Shown here in pieces: positions 39,510-49,480 of a stretch of 64,000 nt of DNA (its first letter is position 1; each line of letters starts with the position of its first letter). Origin of the DNA: Hydra vulgaris (lineage: Eukaryota > Cnidaria > Hydrozoa > Anthoathecata > Hydridae); contig NC_088933.1 of NCBI RefSeq assembly GCF_038396675.1, positions 33,585,001 to 33,649,000 on the forward strand, in the 5' to 3' direction. A program made the translations under genes and the position numbers. The notes beneath the pieces are model-generated. The model searched no databases. It saw nothing but the letters and a program-made list of their open reading frames with translations, and was not told the origin of the DNA.

Positions 39510-40845
39510 TTAGCCTGGTGGCTAATACAACCGATTATAAATTAATTTTTATTTTTATTTTTTGAAAAAATAAGAAAAAATTACTTTTTGTTCTCACAGT
39601 TTCTCAAATATTTTATGAGGTTGACAAAGCGCTTTGAAATTTTTTTTCAAAAAGTTTTAAAATTAGTATGACTACAATCTAAACCTCCATCAAACATGAC
39701 ATCTACTAGAATTTAATTTTTCAATTTTTTTGCTAGAGAAGTACCATTTAATCTTAATAAATTTTTAACATTATTCTTGAAGTAGAAATGCCAGTTTGGA
39801 CAATTAAATAATCTTGATAACTACGCATTTCATGACAAACATTGGTTACAATGAACAGCAAGGAGTGATTAGATAGCAATCAAGTATGATGCATGAGCAT
39901 TTTTCTATTTTTAACCATAACAGTTTAAAAAAAAAATTACTCTCAGATGCCTTGAATGCATTGATGCATTTTTTATCTACATCCCTAAAGAGTTATCATT
40001 TAACCAAATTATAGGAATTTTAATTATAATTAGTCTTGTAATCCTATATCCGACAGTTCATTTTAATACCTAACTAATGTGTCATTTAGTCTAACAGGGG
40101 CAAGTTAACCTGATTTGACAGCAATTTAAGTTTCTCGCTATTTAATTTTTTCTCTTACGTCATTAAAGTGTAAAGGAAGGAGGCATAAACTTCCTTGTTA
40201 AATGCTCTTACGTTATATGCTTTTTTACAGAGTTGTACTTTGCGACAAGACCGTGAGGACTTCTTGAAGCGCTTTAAGTACCACACAAAATATAAAAGAT
40301 TTATAAACTATAGGCACGCTTACTTACGCTTAAGTTTATATCATGCATACTCGTTTATTTATTGATACTCTGTTGGGGCAGGTTGTGCAGCTTGCTAAAA
40401 ACTTTGGACAACATCTTCTCAACCAAATGAGATAAAAGTACTTTTTTAAAAACAACATTTCGCAGAATAAACTATATTTATAATAGGAAAAACTTATTTA
40501 AATTCAACGCACAGATCATCGTCTTTCTTAGATTTAGTAAAAATTTCTAAATAAGACCCCTAACCCTGATCTTAACACGCCATAAAAAGACAAAGAAAAT
40601 GGCTAGACTTAAAGTTTAAGTTCGAGTTATTGATTTTTATGAAAAACCAGATTCAAAGAAAATTTAAAAATACTTTTAGTTATCTGAAGTTTGAGGGTTA
40701 TATTTATCGGGATTTTACAGTAATACTATATAAAAAAGGTTTTTAAATAAGATATTAAGGACTTTTTAAAGAAGAATAAACTTGCCAATCTATCACAGAG
40801 TACCGTGGAAAAGCATCTAACAAGGAAGTACTCGCCTTCTTTCAT
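39510..40845. other. AT-rich non-coding stretch
   Basis: No gene or clear repeat seen. Confidence 0.5.
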
Positions 40846-40849
40846 GTGT

Positions 40850-40922
40850 CGCAAGATTGTTTAACCAGAGCATCGAACGATTGTGCGCCATAACTCTACC
40901 CACTGCGCCGCGGCTACTGTTT
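40850..40922 (-). repeat. tRNA-derived SINE head
   Basis: Minus strand: A box GCAGTGGGTAGAG (rc 40894-40906), B box GGTTAAACAAT (rc 40856-40866) at tRNA spacing, 5' GCCGCGGCGCAGTGGG. Better preserved than the 575-655 head; still no confident cloverleaf. Confidence 0.65.
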
Positions 40923-40956
40923 CATAAGTTTTATTTTTCCAATCCAGACTAAAAAA

Positions 40957-41059
40957 TTTTGTTGGACAGAATTTAAATTGAACATAAAAAAGATTTATGT
41001 TCAATTTAAATTTAAACATAAAAAAGATTTATGTTCAATTTAAATTCTGTCCAACAAAA
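40957..41059. repeat. Triple fold-back: 32 bp perfect outer arms with nested palindromes
   Basis: 40957-40988 and 41028-41059 are exact reverse complements. The 39 bases between them contain another copy of the arm's inner part (ATTTATGTTCAATTTAAA and its mirror), so one unit is present alternately sense, antisense, sense, antisense. Confidence 0.9.
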
Positions 41060-41069
41060 ATATATCATT

Positions 41070-41830
41070 GTTATAAATCAGATTGTCACGTGACATCAGA
41101 TTATCCAATTATCAAATCTGATATATTACGTGTTTATCAGACTACTTGTGGTAAACCAGATTATCACTATATTTGTTGGTCTTAAGGTATGTAAAAATCA
41201 AGTTTAATGTTTACAGCGATTCCTAAAAAACACTTCTGAAATATGAACTTCCAAAATTAATAAGTTTCAAATCTTTTAATTTTTCCAAGCCAGATCTCTG
41301 TGATTTAAACGAGTTCTTTCCAATTGAGCTGGGTTTTAACTACTGCACGGTCAAAACCAAGACATTTTTTGATGAAGTCTGAATTCTATTATTGAGTTGT
41401 AATTTAGTTTAAGATAGCGTTGAAAAGATTTTTTTCCCACTCTCTGGTGTCTAGTGGTAAAAAACTCTCCAATCTCTAAATATATCTCTAATATAACGTA
41501 GTTTAACAAGTTTAACAAAGTATGACGTAATTTAACAAATAATGTTTCTTTAAACAAATAACAAAGAATGTTTCTAATAACAAATAACAAATAAACAAAT
41601 AAACAAATAACAAATAACAAATAAACTTAAAACAAATAACAAATAATGTTTCTTTAAAAACTCAGCGTTTCTTTAAAAGTAAAAATAAAACAAAGGCCCT
41701 AGGCAGGAAAGTTTTTGGGGCCCTAAACACTTCTTAACACCACAATTTTTTTTCAACGAAATCCCATTTAAAAATTGAGCTCGCTAAAATCATGGTACAC
41801 AGGCTGCAGTCTTGTCTGCCTATAGGTAAA
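41070..41830. other. AT-rich non-coding stretch with CAAATAA repeats
   Basis: ATCAGATTATC-type words repeat at 41075-41170. (ACAAATAA)n at 41565-41650. About 60 bases at 41207-41270 resemble 43806-43860. Confidence 0.45.
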
Positions 41831-41838
41831 TCTGGACA

Positions 41839-41910
41839 ACTAAAGATATTATTTTGTTGCACATTACAGACAACCCTGTCTGTAATGTGCAACAAAATAA
41901 TATCTTTAGT
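41839..41910. repeat. Perfect 34 bp palindrome, 4 bp loop
   Basis: 41839-41872 (ACTAAAGATATTATTTTGTT onward to CAGACA) and 41877-41910 are exact reverse complements; loop ACCC. It lies just past the C terminus of the hAT coding remnant. Confidence 0.95.
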
Positions 41911-41949
41911 ATATTCTTTCTTTTAATAAAGACTATTATAAATTTAACA

Positions 41950-43290
41950 AACAACAATATAAAATTGAGCTTTCTAGTTTTTGAAGATGCAAAACTATCA
42001 ATAATCTTTTTGACATTTATGATACAATCTCTATGGATATGCATCATAACTAATCCATTTAATTGTTCTTGTCCTATATTGGATCTTAACCAAGTTTTAA
42101 GTCTTTTTAAAATCGAAAAACTCCGTTCTCCCGAAGCAACGCTAACAGGAAGGGTGCAAAGCAGTTGCAAAATACATTTAATTAAAGGGAAGACATTACC
42201 ATTACATTGCTTGTATGCTTCCAGTACACATTCAGGTAGGTCTTGTTGTTTTTTGATTGCGTCTTTCCATTTTAGCTCTCAAAATTCGAATTCTGAAGAA
42301 ACTTTCATTACTTAGACATTCTCATCAACAGTGTTAATGTTGGGAAGCCCTTTCATAAAACTCAGTATATTAGTTATGGATGCACAAAATACCATCTATT
42401 GACGATAAGTTTATATATTTTCAAAGAGTCAAAACTGGAACTGAAGCTTCAAATTGGATTACCGGATAACATTGAAACCAGGAAACAATTCAAAAGATTG
42501 AAATTCAGCCTACATTTTTTCCTAACTCATACAGACTTCCTTTTCCTTTTTTTTTTTTTTTTTTTGCAACGATGTAAATACTATTTATCGTTATTACTAA
42601 CTAATCATACAAACTAACAGTTATAATAATTATATAAATAAAAAGTCTAAAAAATATATTAGCTATTATGAAGAAAAAAAGTTTCCGAAATCGAGATATA
42701 ATCAAAATGCAAAAGGATTTTCTATAGTTAAATTACTATCATCACCAAAAAGTAAATGCTTGAGTATTCTTTTTGATTGGATAGATATGAATATGATATT
42801 TTATTCACAGAAGCAATTCATATACGTTTATTGTTAACTCTGTCTTTGTTTTGTTTAATAAATTTCTTGGTATTGCTACATTTTATTCAAAAGAGTTTAA
42901 GGTTTCATCAGAAAACCTGAACTGTAAATCTAGAAGTATGATATCAAGTAACGTTAAATAAACATTGACTCTATAGTAAGTTAGAAGATCATTGGTATTG
43001 GGGTTTGCGCAATTAGTTTGCTTTCCTGTAATTCGTGAAATCTTGATTTTTAAACCTAAGTCTTCCAGTAACTCTGATGCAGTCATAAATATAGCATTAA
43101 AGTTTTCTTTATTCTGACGTCTTTTACTTAATATCTTTATGGTATGTTTAAGAATAGTTTTAGCATATTCATCACCTATATAAATTATACTACAAATTAA
43201 AATTAAATTAATAAAAAAAAATTTACTATTAAAACCAAACCTATATATTATTTTTCGTAAGTTTTTAAACACAGTTTTTTTAGTTTAAAA
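41950..43290 (-). pseudogene. hAT transposase remnant with C-terminal dimerisation domain
   Basis: Seen on the minus strand: KHTIKILSKRRQNKENFNAI, then ASELLEDLGLKIKISRITGK and YYRVNVYLTLLDIILLDLQF (42890-43160), the insertion-to-catalytic part of ZMYM/52K-type hAT transposases. Then LQLLCTLPVSVASGERSFSI and LKRLKTWLRSNIGQEQLNGL (42030-42175), the diagnostic hAT C-terminal dimerisation motif. About 500 bases between them are frameshifted. The far right boundary may be the hAT-like terminus at 43442 (read inward CAGTGGCGGACACAAAGGG). The left terminus and target duplication were not found. Confidence 0.85.
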
Positions 43291-43423
43291 AAAGTAAATA
43301 GTTAGCTGCAGAATAATTTTTTGTATTTTGTTTTTTCTTTTACAAATTTTTCAATAATACTTTGATGTTTGATATTTCTTATGGGGGTTAGTTACCCCTT
43401 TATACCCCTCCCCCACCACCTTT

Positions 43424-43442
43424 CCCTTTGTGTCCGCCACTG
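43424..43442 (-). repeat. hAT-like terminal sequence
   Basis: Read inward from 43442: CAGTGGCGGACACAAAGGG. The same family of end occurs at 57742 (CAGTGGTGGACACAAATGG). Both lie upstream of a minus-strand hAT coding remnant. Confidence 0.6.
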
Positions 43443-43444
43443 AG

Positions 43445-44925
43445 TGATATATCATAGTTTTAAATGATAAATCAAGTTTTATCGATATATGATATATCAT
43501 AGGGTAAAAGTGCTTAAACAATATAAAGTCACATAATTTTTTAATATAAACTATATTCTTAAGTTTAATACATCGCGACGTTAGAATTATCTTATTCTAT
43601 CTCCACAATTTAAACTTTTGAGATGAAACGATTAAAAGGAAAGACTTTAGGAGACGGCATATAATTTTTTTTTTATAATTAATGTTTTTTTTGCACTTTT
43701 TTACTTATAACTTAGGTTTTAATTCAATAGGAAAACATTATTCTGATTATATTCATTATTCAAATTAAAAAGTTTTAAAAGCGACATATTCAAAATTTCT
43801 ATACTATATCAATGTTTAATGTTTACAGCCGTTCCCAATAAAAAAGTGCTTTGGAGGTATGAATACACATATATGTTTATAAGCATTCCTCCAAAGTTTT
43901 AAGGTACTAAGTTTAGAAAAATTTTCGAAATGCTTTTTATAAAACCGTTTTTAAATTTGGGACTATTTATAGTCATTTTCAACAACTAGGAATAAATCTA
44001 AACTACAAAGTTTTAGCAAACCGGGTGTTTATTAAGTCGGTTTATTAAGTTTATTAAGCTGCGGAAAACCTTATCTTGGTAAAACAGCTTTAAATTTTAT
44101 CAAGAATACTGTAAAGTGTAAAATAAGTTAAGACAGTAACTGTTGTTCCTCTGAAATATTTAGTCATAAAAAATTCCACCAAAGAGCAATAAAATGGGAT
44201 ACAACATAATTAGTATTTGTCTTTCAACAAACTAAAACGCTAGAGAGGTCTCAGAAATATTGAACATGTTTTAAAAAACTTAAGAAATTTTAGAAACCAT
44301 TGATGCGTTTCGAAGCAATCTTAAAAACGTTACTATTGCAGTGTTTTTTCTATTTAATGCTTTTTGTAAAAATGTCCATTAGTGTTAAAATATAACAAAT
44401 ATAAATAAATATAAGTTTTGAATATTCTTTCTAAAAAGAAGACAAACTAATATATTTTAACTCGTTAATACAAAACATTAAAAAGTATTTTGAGTTTCTT
44501 ATAAAAACTCATAATTTTTTAATGAATTAAAAAAAATATTAACAAAATTAATAATAATAAAAACAATAATAGCAATAATAACAATAATAGCAATAATAAT
44601 AATAATAAACACTGGAGAACCCAAAGTTTTTTTGAATAGAATCTGAAATAACTTATTGATTAATTTATAGGTGCTAAATTAAAAAACGATCTTAATTTTT
44701 CTTTCTCACGTCAAGTTTTTAAATTATAGGGTTTTCATTTTCTTAAAAAATGTGATAAAATGTAAATTATGAAGTACTTAGCCGATATAAGCTTATTTTA
44801 TCGAAATATTACCATACAAAAGAAAATTAACAATTGGGCTAGACTGCAATGTTTATTTAACACAAATAATGTTTTAACAAATAATATGGCAACTGAATAC
44901 TTCAATTTTAAAAGTAGTTAAGGTA
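43445..44925. other. AT-rich non-coding stretch
   Basis: ATATCAT-rich palindromic words at 43443-43500, CTTTGGAGG / CCTCCAAAG at about 43850-43898, an (ATA/ACA)n microsatellite at 44543-44608. No gene. Confidence 0.5.
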
Positions 44926-45841
44926 AAAATGTACGTTTATAGCTCTTTGCGGAATGTTCAGATTGAGGACTATGGCGTTTTATGCTTCAAAAAAAGTTGG
45001 CTATCATATGTACATCACATCTACCTTAATAACGTTCTTCCATAACCTTCAAGTCTTAATGAAATTGTTCTCATCACTCACAGCACTAAGATTTTCACGA
45101 AATCGGCGAGATGGCAATGACGAAAATGTAGTTTAATGCTCTTATTGCAACCAAGTGCTTTATAATTTTCCAAAAGTTGCTAAACAATTTTTTTGTAATT
45201 ATGTGTGTATGTATTTCCAAGAAAATTCTTAATGATGACTTTAAATGATATTAAAGCATTCTTCTCAATATCCGACATAGTTCTTGTAAAATATTTATCT
45301 TTGATAAACTGCCGAATTCGTGCACAATCAAATTTTTTTAATTGGCAGTCTAGGAAATGCAATAACAATGTACTTAAAATAGTCTTCATTAGTTACCAGT
45401 GCTATCATAAACTGCCTTATGAGACCTAACTTTACGTTCAAAGGTGGAAATTTTATTTTCTTTCTGTCAACAAGTGGTTCATGTAAAATGTTTGGATCTC
45501 CAAATTTAAGATCAGACCTTGGAGGCCCGTTTGTTTTAACCAAATGCTTACCTCGAGCTCTTCTATGTAATATACATAGAGTGCAAGGATACTTTGTGTA
45601 AAAACGTTGCTAACCAACAAGGAAACACACCATTTTAGGGTCAACACAGGTTGTCCAATGATGCTTCTTATACTGTAATAACTCAATAACTCTCTTTCAA
45701 TCATAATATTCTTCACGAAGGCAGACAGAATGCCCAGTATACACTGCACTAAATAAATCGCTATTATGTAGCAGGACGCACTTGAAGCTCTTCTTTGCAT
45801 AATCATTGAACATTAACTATTCAAATAAGTTGTAGTCTGAA

Positions 45842-47249
45842 CAGGCCCGTTCTAACAGTTTTCTATGTGTAGGCGAGATGCAAATTTGCCGCCGCAAAAA
45901 TTAAAAATGCAATAATTTCCAATTTGAAGGAAAATAGAAAAACACTGAAAATCAAACTTTAATATATTTTTATTTTATTACGAAAAATTACACAAAAACA
46001 AAGTAAATAAAAAAACTGAATTTATACAAAAATAAAAAACAAAACAAATTCCATTCATGAAAAAATAAAAAACAAATCGTAATTAAAAGTGAATTTTCCT
46101 AGCTTTTAATTCTGCGAAATCTTTAACCAAATCTTCTATGTCCAAATGATCAGCAATTTCTTTCTCGATGGAAATCGTAGCTAGACCAATTAAACGATCT
46201 TGACACATTTTTGATCTGAAATAGGATTTTATTATTTTCAGCTTTGAAAAGCTTCTTTTAGCACTAGCAACTGTGACTGGTAACGTTAGTAGTATGCGAA
46301 GAGCTATCGAAAGGTTTGGGAATACTTCGACAACATTAGATATGTAAATACATTTTAATACACTTTTTGGATCGCTATTGGAAGTATCAAGTCATCTCCC
46401 AATAGCTTTAATTTCATACCAAAGTTCGAACCCGTTGATATCAGATTGGCCATCAGACATAAGCGCTAACTGCAAGTCCTTACAGTGTTTCAATAACTCA
46501 TCATCCGTAAAGTGTTTGCTGCCGATATTGTAAAGAAACCCAAATAACTCGTTATATTCCGATAATTGCGTAAATCTTTCATTTATTGCTTGAATTGCGA
46601 TGTCCAATATTCGATTGAAAAAAGATACTCTGAAGTTTTGTTCTGGTGATACTATCGGTTCATCACGACCTTCGTATAGGAATTGTCTACTCTTTCTGCG
46701 TACGCGTACGGGATCATCCACATCAAATCCTTCAAAAATTTCTAGTTCAACTGCCAATTTACAATAGATATCTCAAAGATAACTTCAATAAAATTTTTAA
46801 GAAAGTTTCGTTTGTTTGTATATTTGACGGTTTGCTAACATCCATCCCTGAAAAAGAAAAAAGAAACTTTTTTTTACTGTTTCTTCTTCGCCAAATCCCA
46901 AATGTAAAACATGTATACAAACAAACGCTTTTATTACTATATTATTTATTTGAAAAAATTAGTATGTATTAAAGTTCCCGTAAAATACAACGCCGCCTAA
47001 GCAAAAAATTTGTGGAAAATAGGAAATGTTATAATCTACAAAATCCATAACTTTAAATTATAAAAATGGAGTGAGTACGTAGAAGAACTTGAAAATTTTA
47101 AAAAAAAATAAAATAATTTCTTGTTACAAAAAAAAAATTAAATTTTTTTTTTTTTTTGGGAAAACACAAAATAAATTAAGAAAATGCCGCTCTAGAAAAG
47201 TGCCGCCGTTGGCTGTCGCCGACGTCGCCTACGCCTAAAACCGGGCCTG
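45842..47249 (-). mobile_element. hAT element, 1408 bp, with 8 bp target duplication
   Basis: Seen: the left end CAGGCCCGTTCTAACAG and right end read inward CAGGCCCGGTTTTAGGCG; both continue into GTAGGCGA and a CCGCCG/CGGCGG block. The flanks AGTCTGAA (45834-45841) and AGTCTGAA (47250-47257) are identical. Removing the element and one flank copy restores the host reading GFSD-YNLFE. Known: hAT elements make 8 bp duplications. It carries only the 3' third of a transposase gene, so it is an internally deleted, non-autonomous copy. Confidence 0.95.
46083..46757 (-). pseudogene. hAT transposase C-terminal third
   Basis: A 225-codon frame from ATG 46757 to TAA 46083-46085 with one in-frame TGA (about codon 122, near 46392). 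Contains RVSFFNRILDIAIQAINERF, YNELFGFLYNIGSKHFTDDE, then after the stop NVVEVFPNLSIALRILLTLP, VTVASAKRSFSKLKIIKSYF, QDRLIGLATISIEKEIADHL and KDFAELKARKIHF. Known: 'LLTLPVTVAS.ERSFSKLK' is the hAT dimerisation motif; family members have Cys/Gly-Glu-Arg where this has Ala-Lys-Arg. The N-terminal zinc finger and catalytic residues are absent because of the internal deletion. It is the best preserved hAT coding segment in the window. Confidence 0.9.
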
Positions 47250-47644
47250 AGTCTGAAAATCCCAATTCCTTAAGTAAACCAGAAATGTTATGGAAAAACA
47301 CAAAACCACTTCAATTTGAAACTACTGCAGAAATTTATTTTTTCTTGTATGAAAGTAAAATACTTTTACTCCTTTTTCAGCTTTGTTTTTCTCATTTAGT
47401 CTTGACGCTAGAATTTATGAAGCTTTTTTTTATAGGCCCAAATCCTGTGCCAAATCATTCAATTATGGCTTTTCACAATTCGAATTCCTTGAGCTGAATT
47501 GTGATGTTCAAAATCTGCATTATTCCAGTCAATGTCTTCTCGAACATCATTAATTTCTTCCAGAGAAGATAGTTGTTTGAATACTGGCACTGGAATTTCA
47601 TTTGAATGACACGTTGGTCTTAAAGCTGGTCAGTTAGGATAAAA

Positions 47645-49200
47645 TATTTCTCTTTTTTTTTTATTAGTTAAAACTTTTTACAAAACAAAAGTAACAGTCT
47701 GTTAAATGATCTTTTACCTCACACCAAACTTTGGGAATCCCGATGGCTACTTTTCTTGTGTTTCCTTAGTCCACATAAGTAAACATTCAATACACTACTT
47801 GCAGACTGTGTCAGGGGAACTTGGCTTGTCTTGATCACCAAGTTTCATTTAACACTATTTTCATTTACATTTAAATGTAAAACTCACATGTTTTCAAAAA
47901 CAATAAAAAACATTTTAACAAAATTAAAAGCTCACACAAAAAATAGCTTGGAACCCAGTCAAACTATTTTTGTAGCTTGTCGGGTAGACGAATCCAATCG
48001 GAATCAGAGGGTAACTTTTTTACGGTGAAATTTTTTTAACTAAAGCGCAAGGGGTGGAGAAAAAAGTTGACTTCTTAGAAAAAAAACGATTTCAGTTTTG
48101 GAATCAACACGTCAATTTTAGTCAAAATAGGCCCCCAAATCAAATTCAACAAAAACTTCTCTTCAAATTGTTTCTCAGAGGAGATTATTGAAATATTTAT
48201 AATTCAAAATATCACACCTTTACATATAGTTTTACATAGAGTTATGCTTGTATTTGGCTTTACCATCTAAAAAACAATTGTATTTTATCAAAAAAAATAC
48301 ATCATATAGAATATCAAAGTTTATATTTTCTTTAACTGAATAGAAAATGGTAGTAAAACTAAAAAATGAATATTAGATAAATTTTGTTTAAAAGAAGTTA
48401 CCAAAAATTCCTAATTTGAAAAAAGCAATACAGCTAATAATATTTTAGACTACAAAGAAATTAAAATTTGCAATGACACTTTGCAATGACATCGCAAATG
48501 GAGGAAGTTTTTTTAACGGTGAAAAGGTGAAAAATAGATAAAAGAGCTAAAGAAAAACAAATAAAAATTTGTTTAGAATGACGATTTAAAAAATAAAATA
48601 AAATAAATAAAGTGAAAACAATTAAAATATTAAAGATTAAAAATTGAAGAAAAACATTAAATGAACAGAAGAACTAAACGCAAAGTTAAAAGAATAAAAC
48701 TCTTCGTGATAAATTCGAAAATAAAAAACTTTAAGTTATTAAAAGTTATAAAAAGTTATTAAAATAACATTTTATTAATTTTATTAATTTATGTTGTATG
48801 AATTGTTTATACTGTCGTGTATTTTTGTGTATTGTTTATAATGTCGTGTGTTTTTTGTATTTTTTATATTGTCGTGTATTTCTATGTTTTGTTTATACTG
48901 TTGTGTAATTTTGTGCATCGTTTAAATTGAAGTTTACACTTGTGTATTGTTTATGTTGATGTGCATTTATTTTGTGGTCTTGTTGCTAATTATTTTTATT
49001 ATTGTTGTTTTTTATGTTTGTTGCTATTATTCAGTTTATTTCTTATTTTTTGTCTCATCATAATATTTAAAAATATCCTTTTTTTTTTATTTTCTTCATT
49101 ATTTTTATCATCCTTCTGATTGCCAAACGTTGTGTTATATCATTCATTCGTTAGTTTAGAATATATTTTTGCTGTTTAATAAAATAAGTTATATAAGATT
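47645..49200. other. AT-rich non-coding stretch
   Basis: No supported gene. Holds the degenerate tandem repeat at 48795-48970. Confidence 0.5.
48795..48970. repeat. Degenerate tandem repeat, about 30 bp unit
   Basis: Units of the form TTGTTTATACTGTCGTGTAT followed by TTTTGTG recur about six times with increasing divergence toward 48970. Confidence 0.8.
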
Positions 49201-49480
49201 ATCACGTAATAAAATATATAAACAAATAAGACAATTTAAAAAACAGACCGGGACTCAAAGAAGGTATGGGTGATACAATACCACCTTAATCTTAAAATAA
49301 ATCACAAAAATAAAATGTCGTCAAAATGTTCAAATAAACTGCAGATAAAAGTAAGATGTAAAAACTTCAAATTTAAATACTCAAGGATTTAAAATATATA
49401 CACCATTGCATAAATAACTACAAAAGATATGTACAATTAATTTTTCAAAGAATAAAAAAGTAAAACTATTTTGATAAAAC

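Larger units (their letters stand above)
44930..47640 (-). pseudogene. Transposon-type protein pseudogene split by a hAT insertion
   Basis: Read 47.6 to 44.9 kb, ignoring 45842-47249. Seen: LEEINDVREDIDWNNADFEH; LASRLNEKNKAEKGVKVFYF; SGLLKELGFSD (ends at 47258) joined to YNLFE*LMFNDYAKKSFKCV, LLHNSDLFSAVYTGHSVCLR, WTTCVDPKMVCFLVG, YTKYPCTLC, PPRSDLKFGDPNILHEPLVD, RKKIKFPPLNVKLGLIRQFM, EKNALISFKVIIKNFLGNTY, and a decayed EQFH*DLKVMEERY*GRCDV. Known, from memory: this series ('CVLLHNGN', 'CFLC.WDSR', 'LPPLHIKLGL', 'FHQDL..ME.RYQGR') marks a high-copy, formally uncharacterised transposon-associated protein found in insects and cnidarians; the true superfamily is not certain. At least five stops and several frameshifts. 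Confidence 0.75.

Noticed and set aside
41565-41650. Possible CRISPR-like array of CAAATAA units
   Set aside because: Simple short tandem repeat without spacers; eukaryotic context.
41854-42315. 153-codon plus-strand frame
   Set aside because: Antisense of the hAT C-terminal domain and the palindrome.
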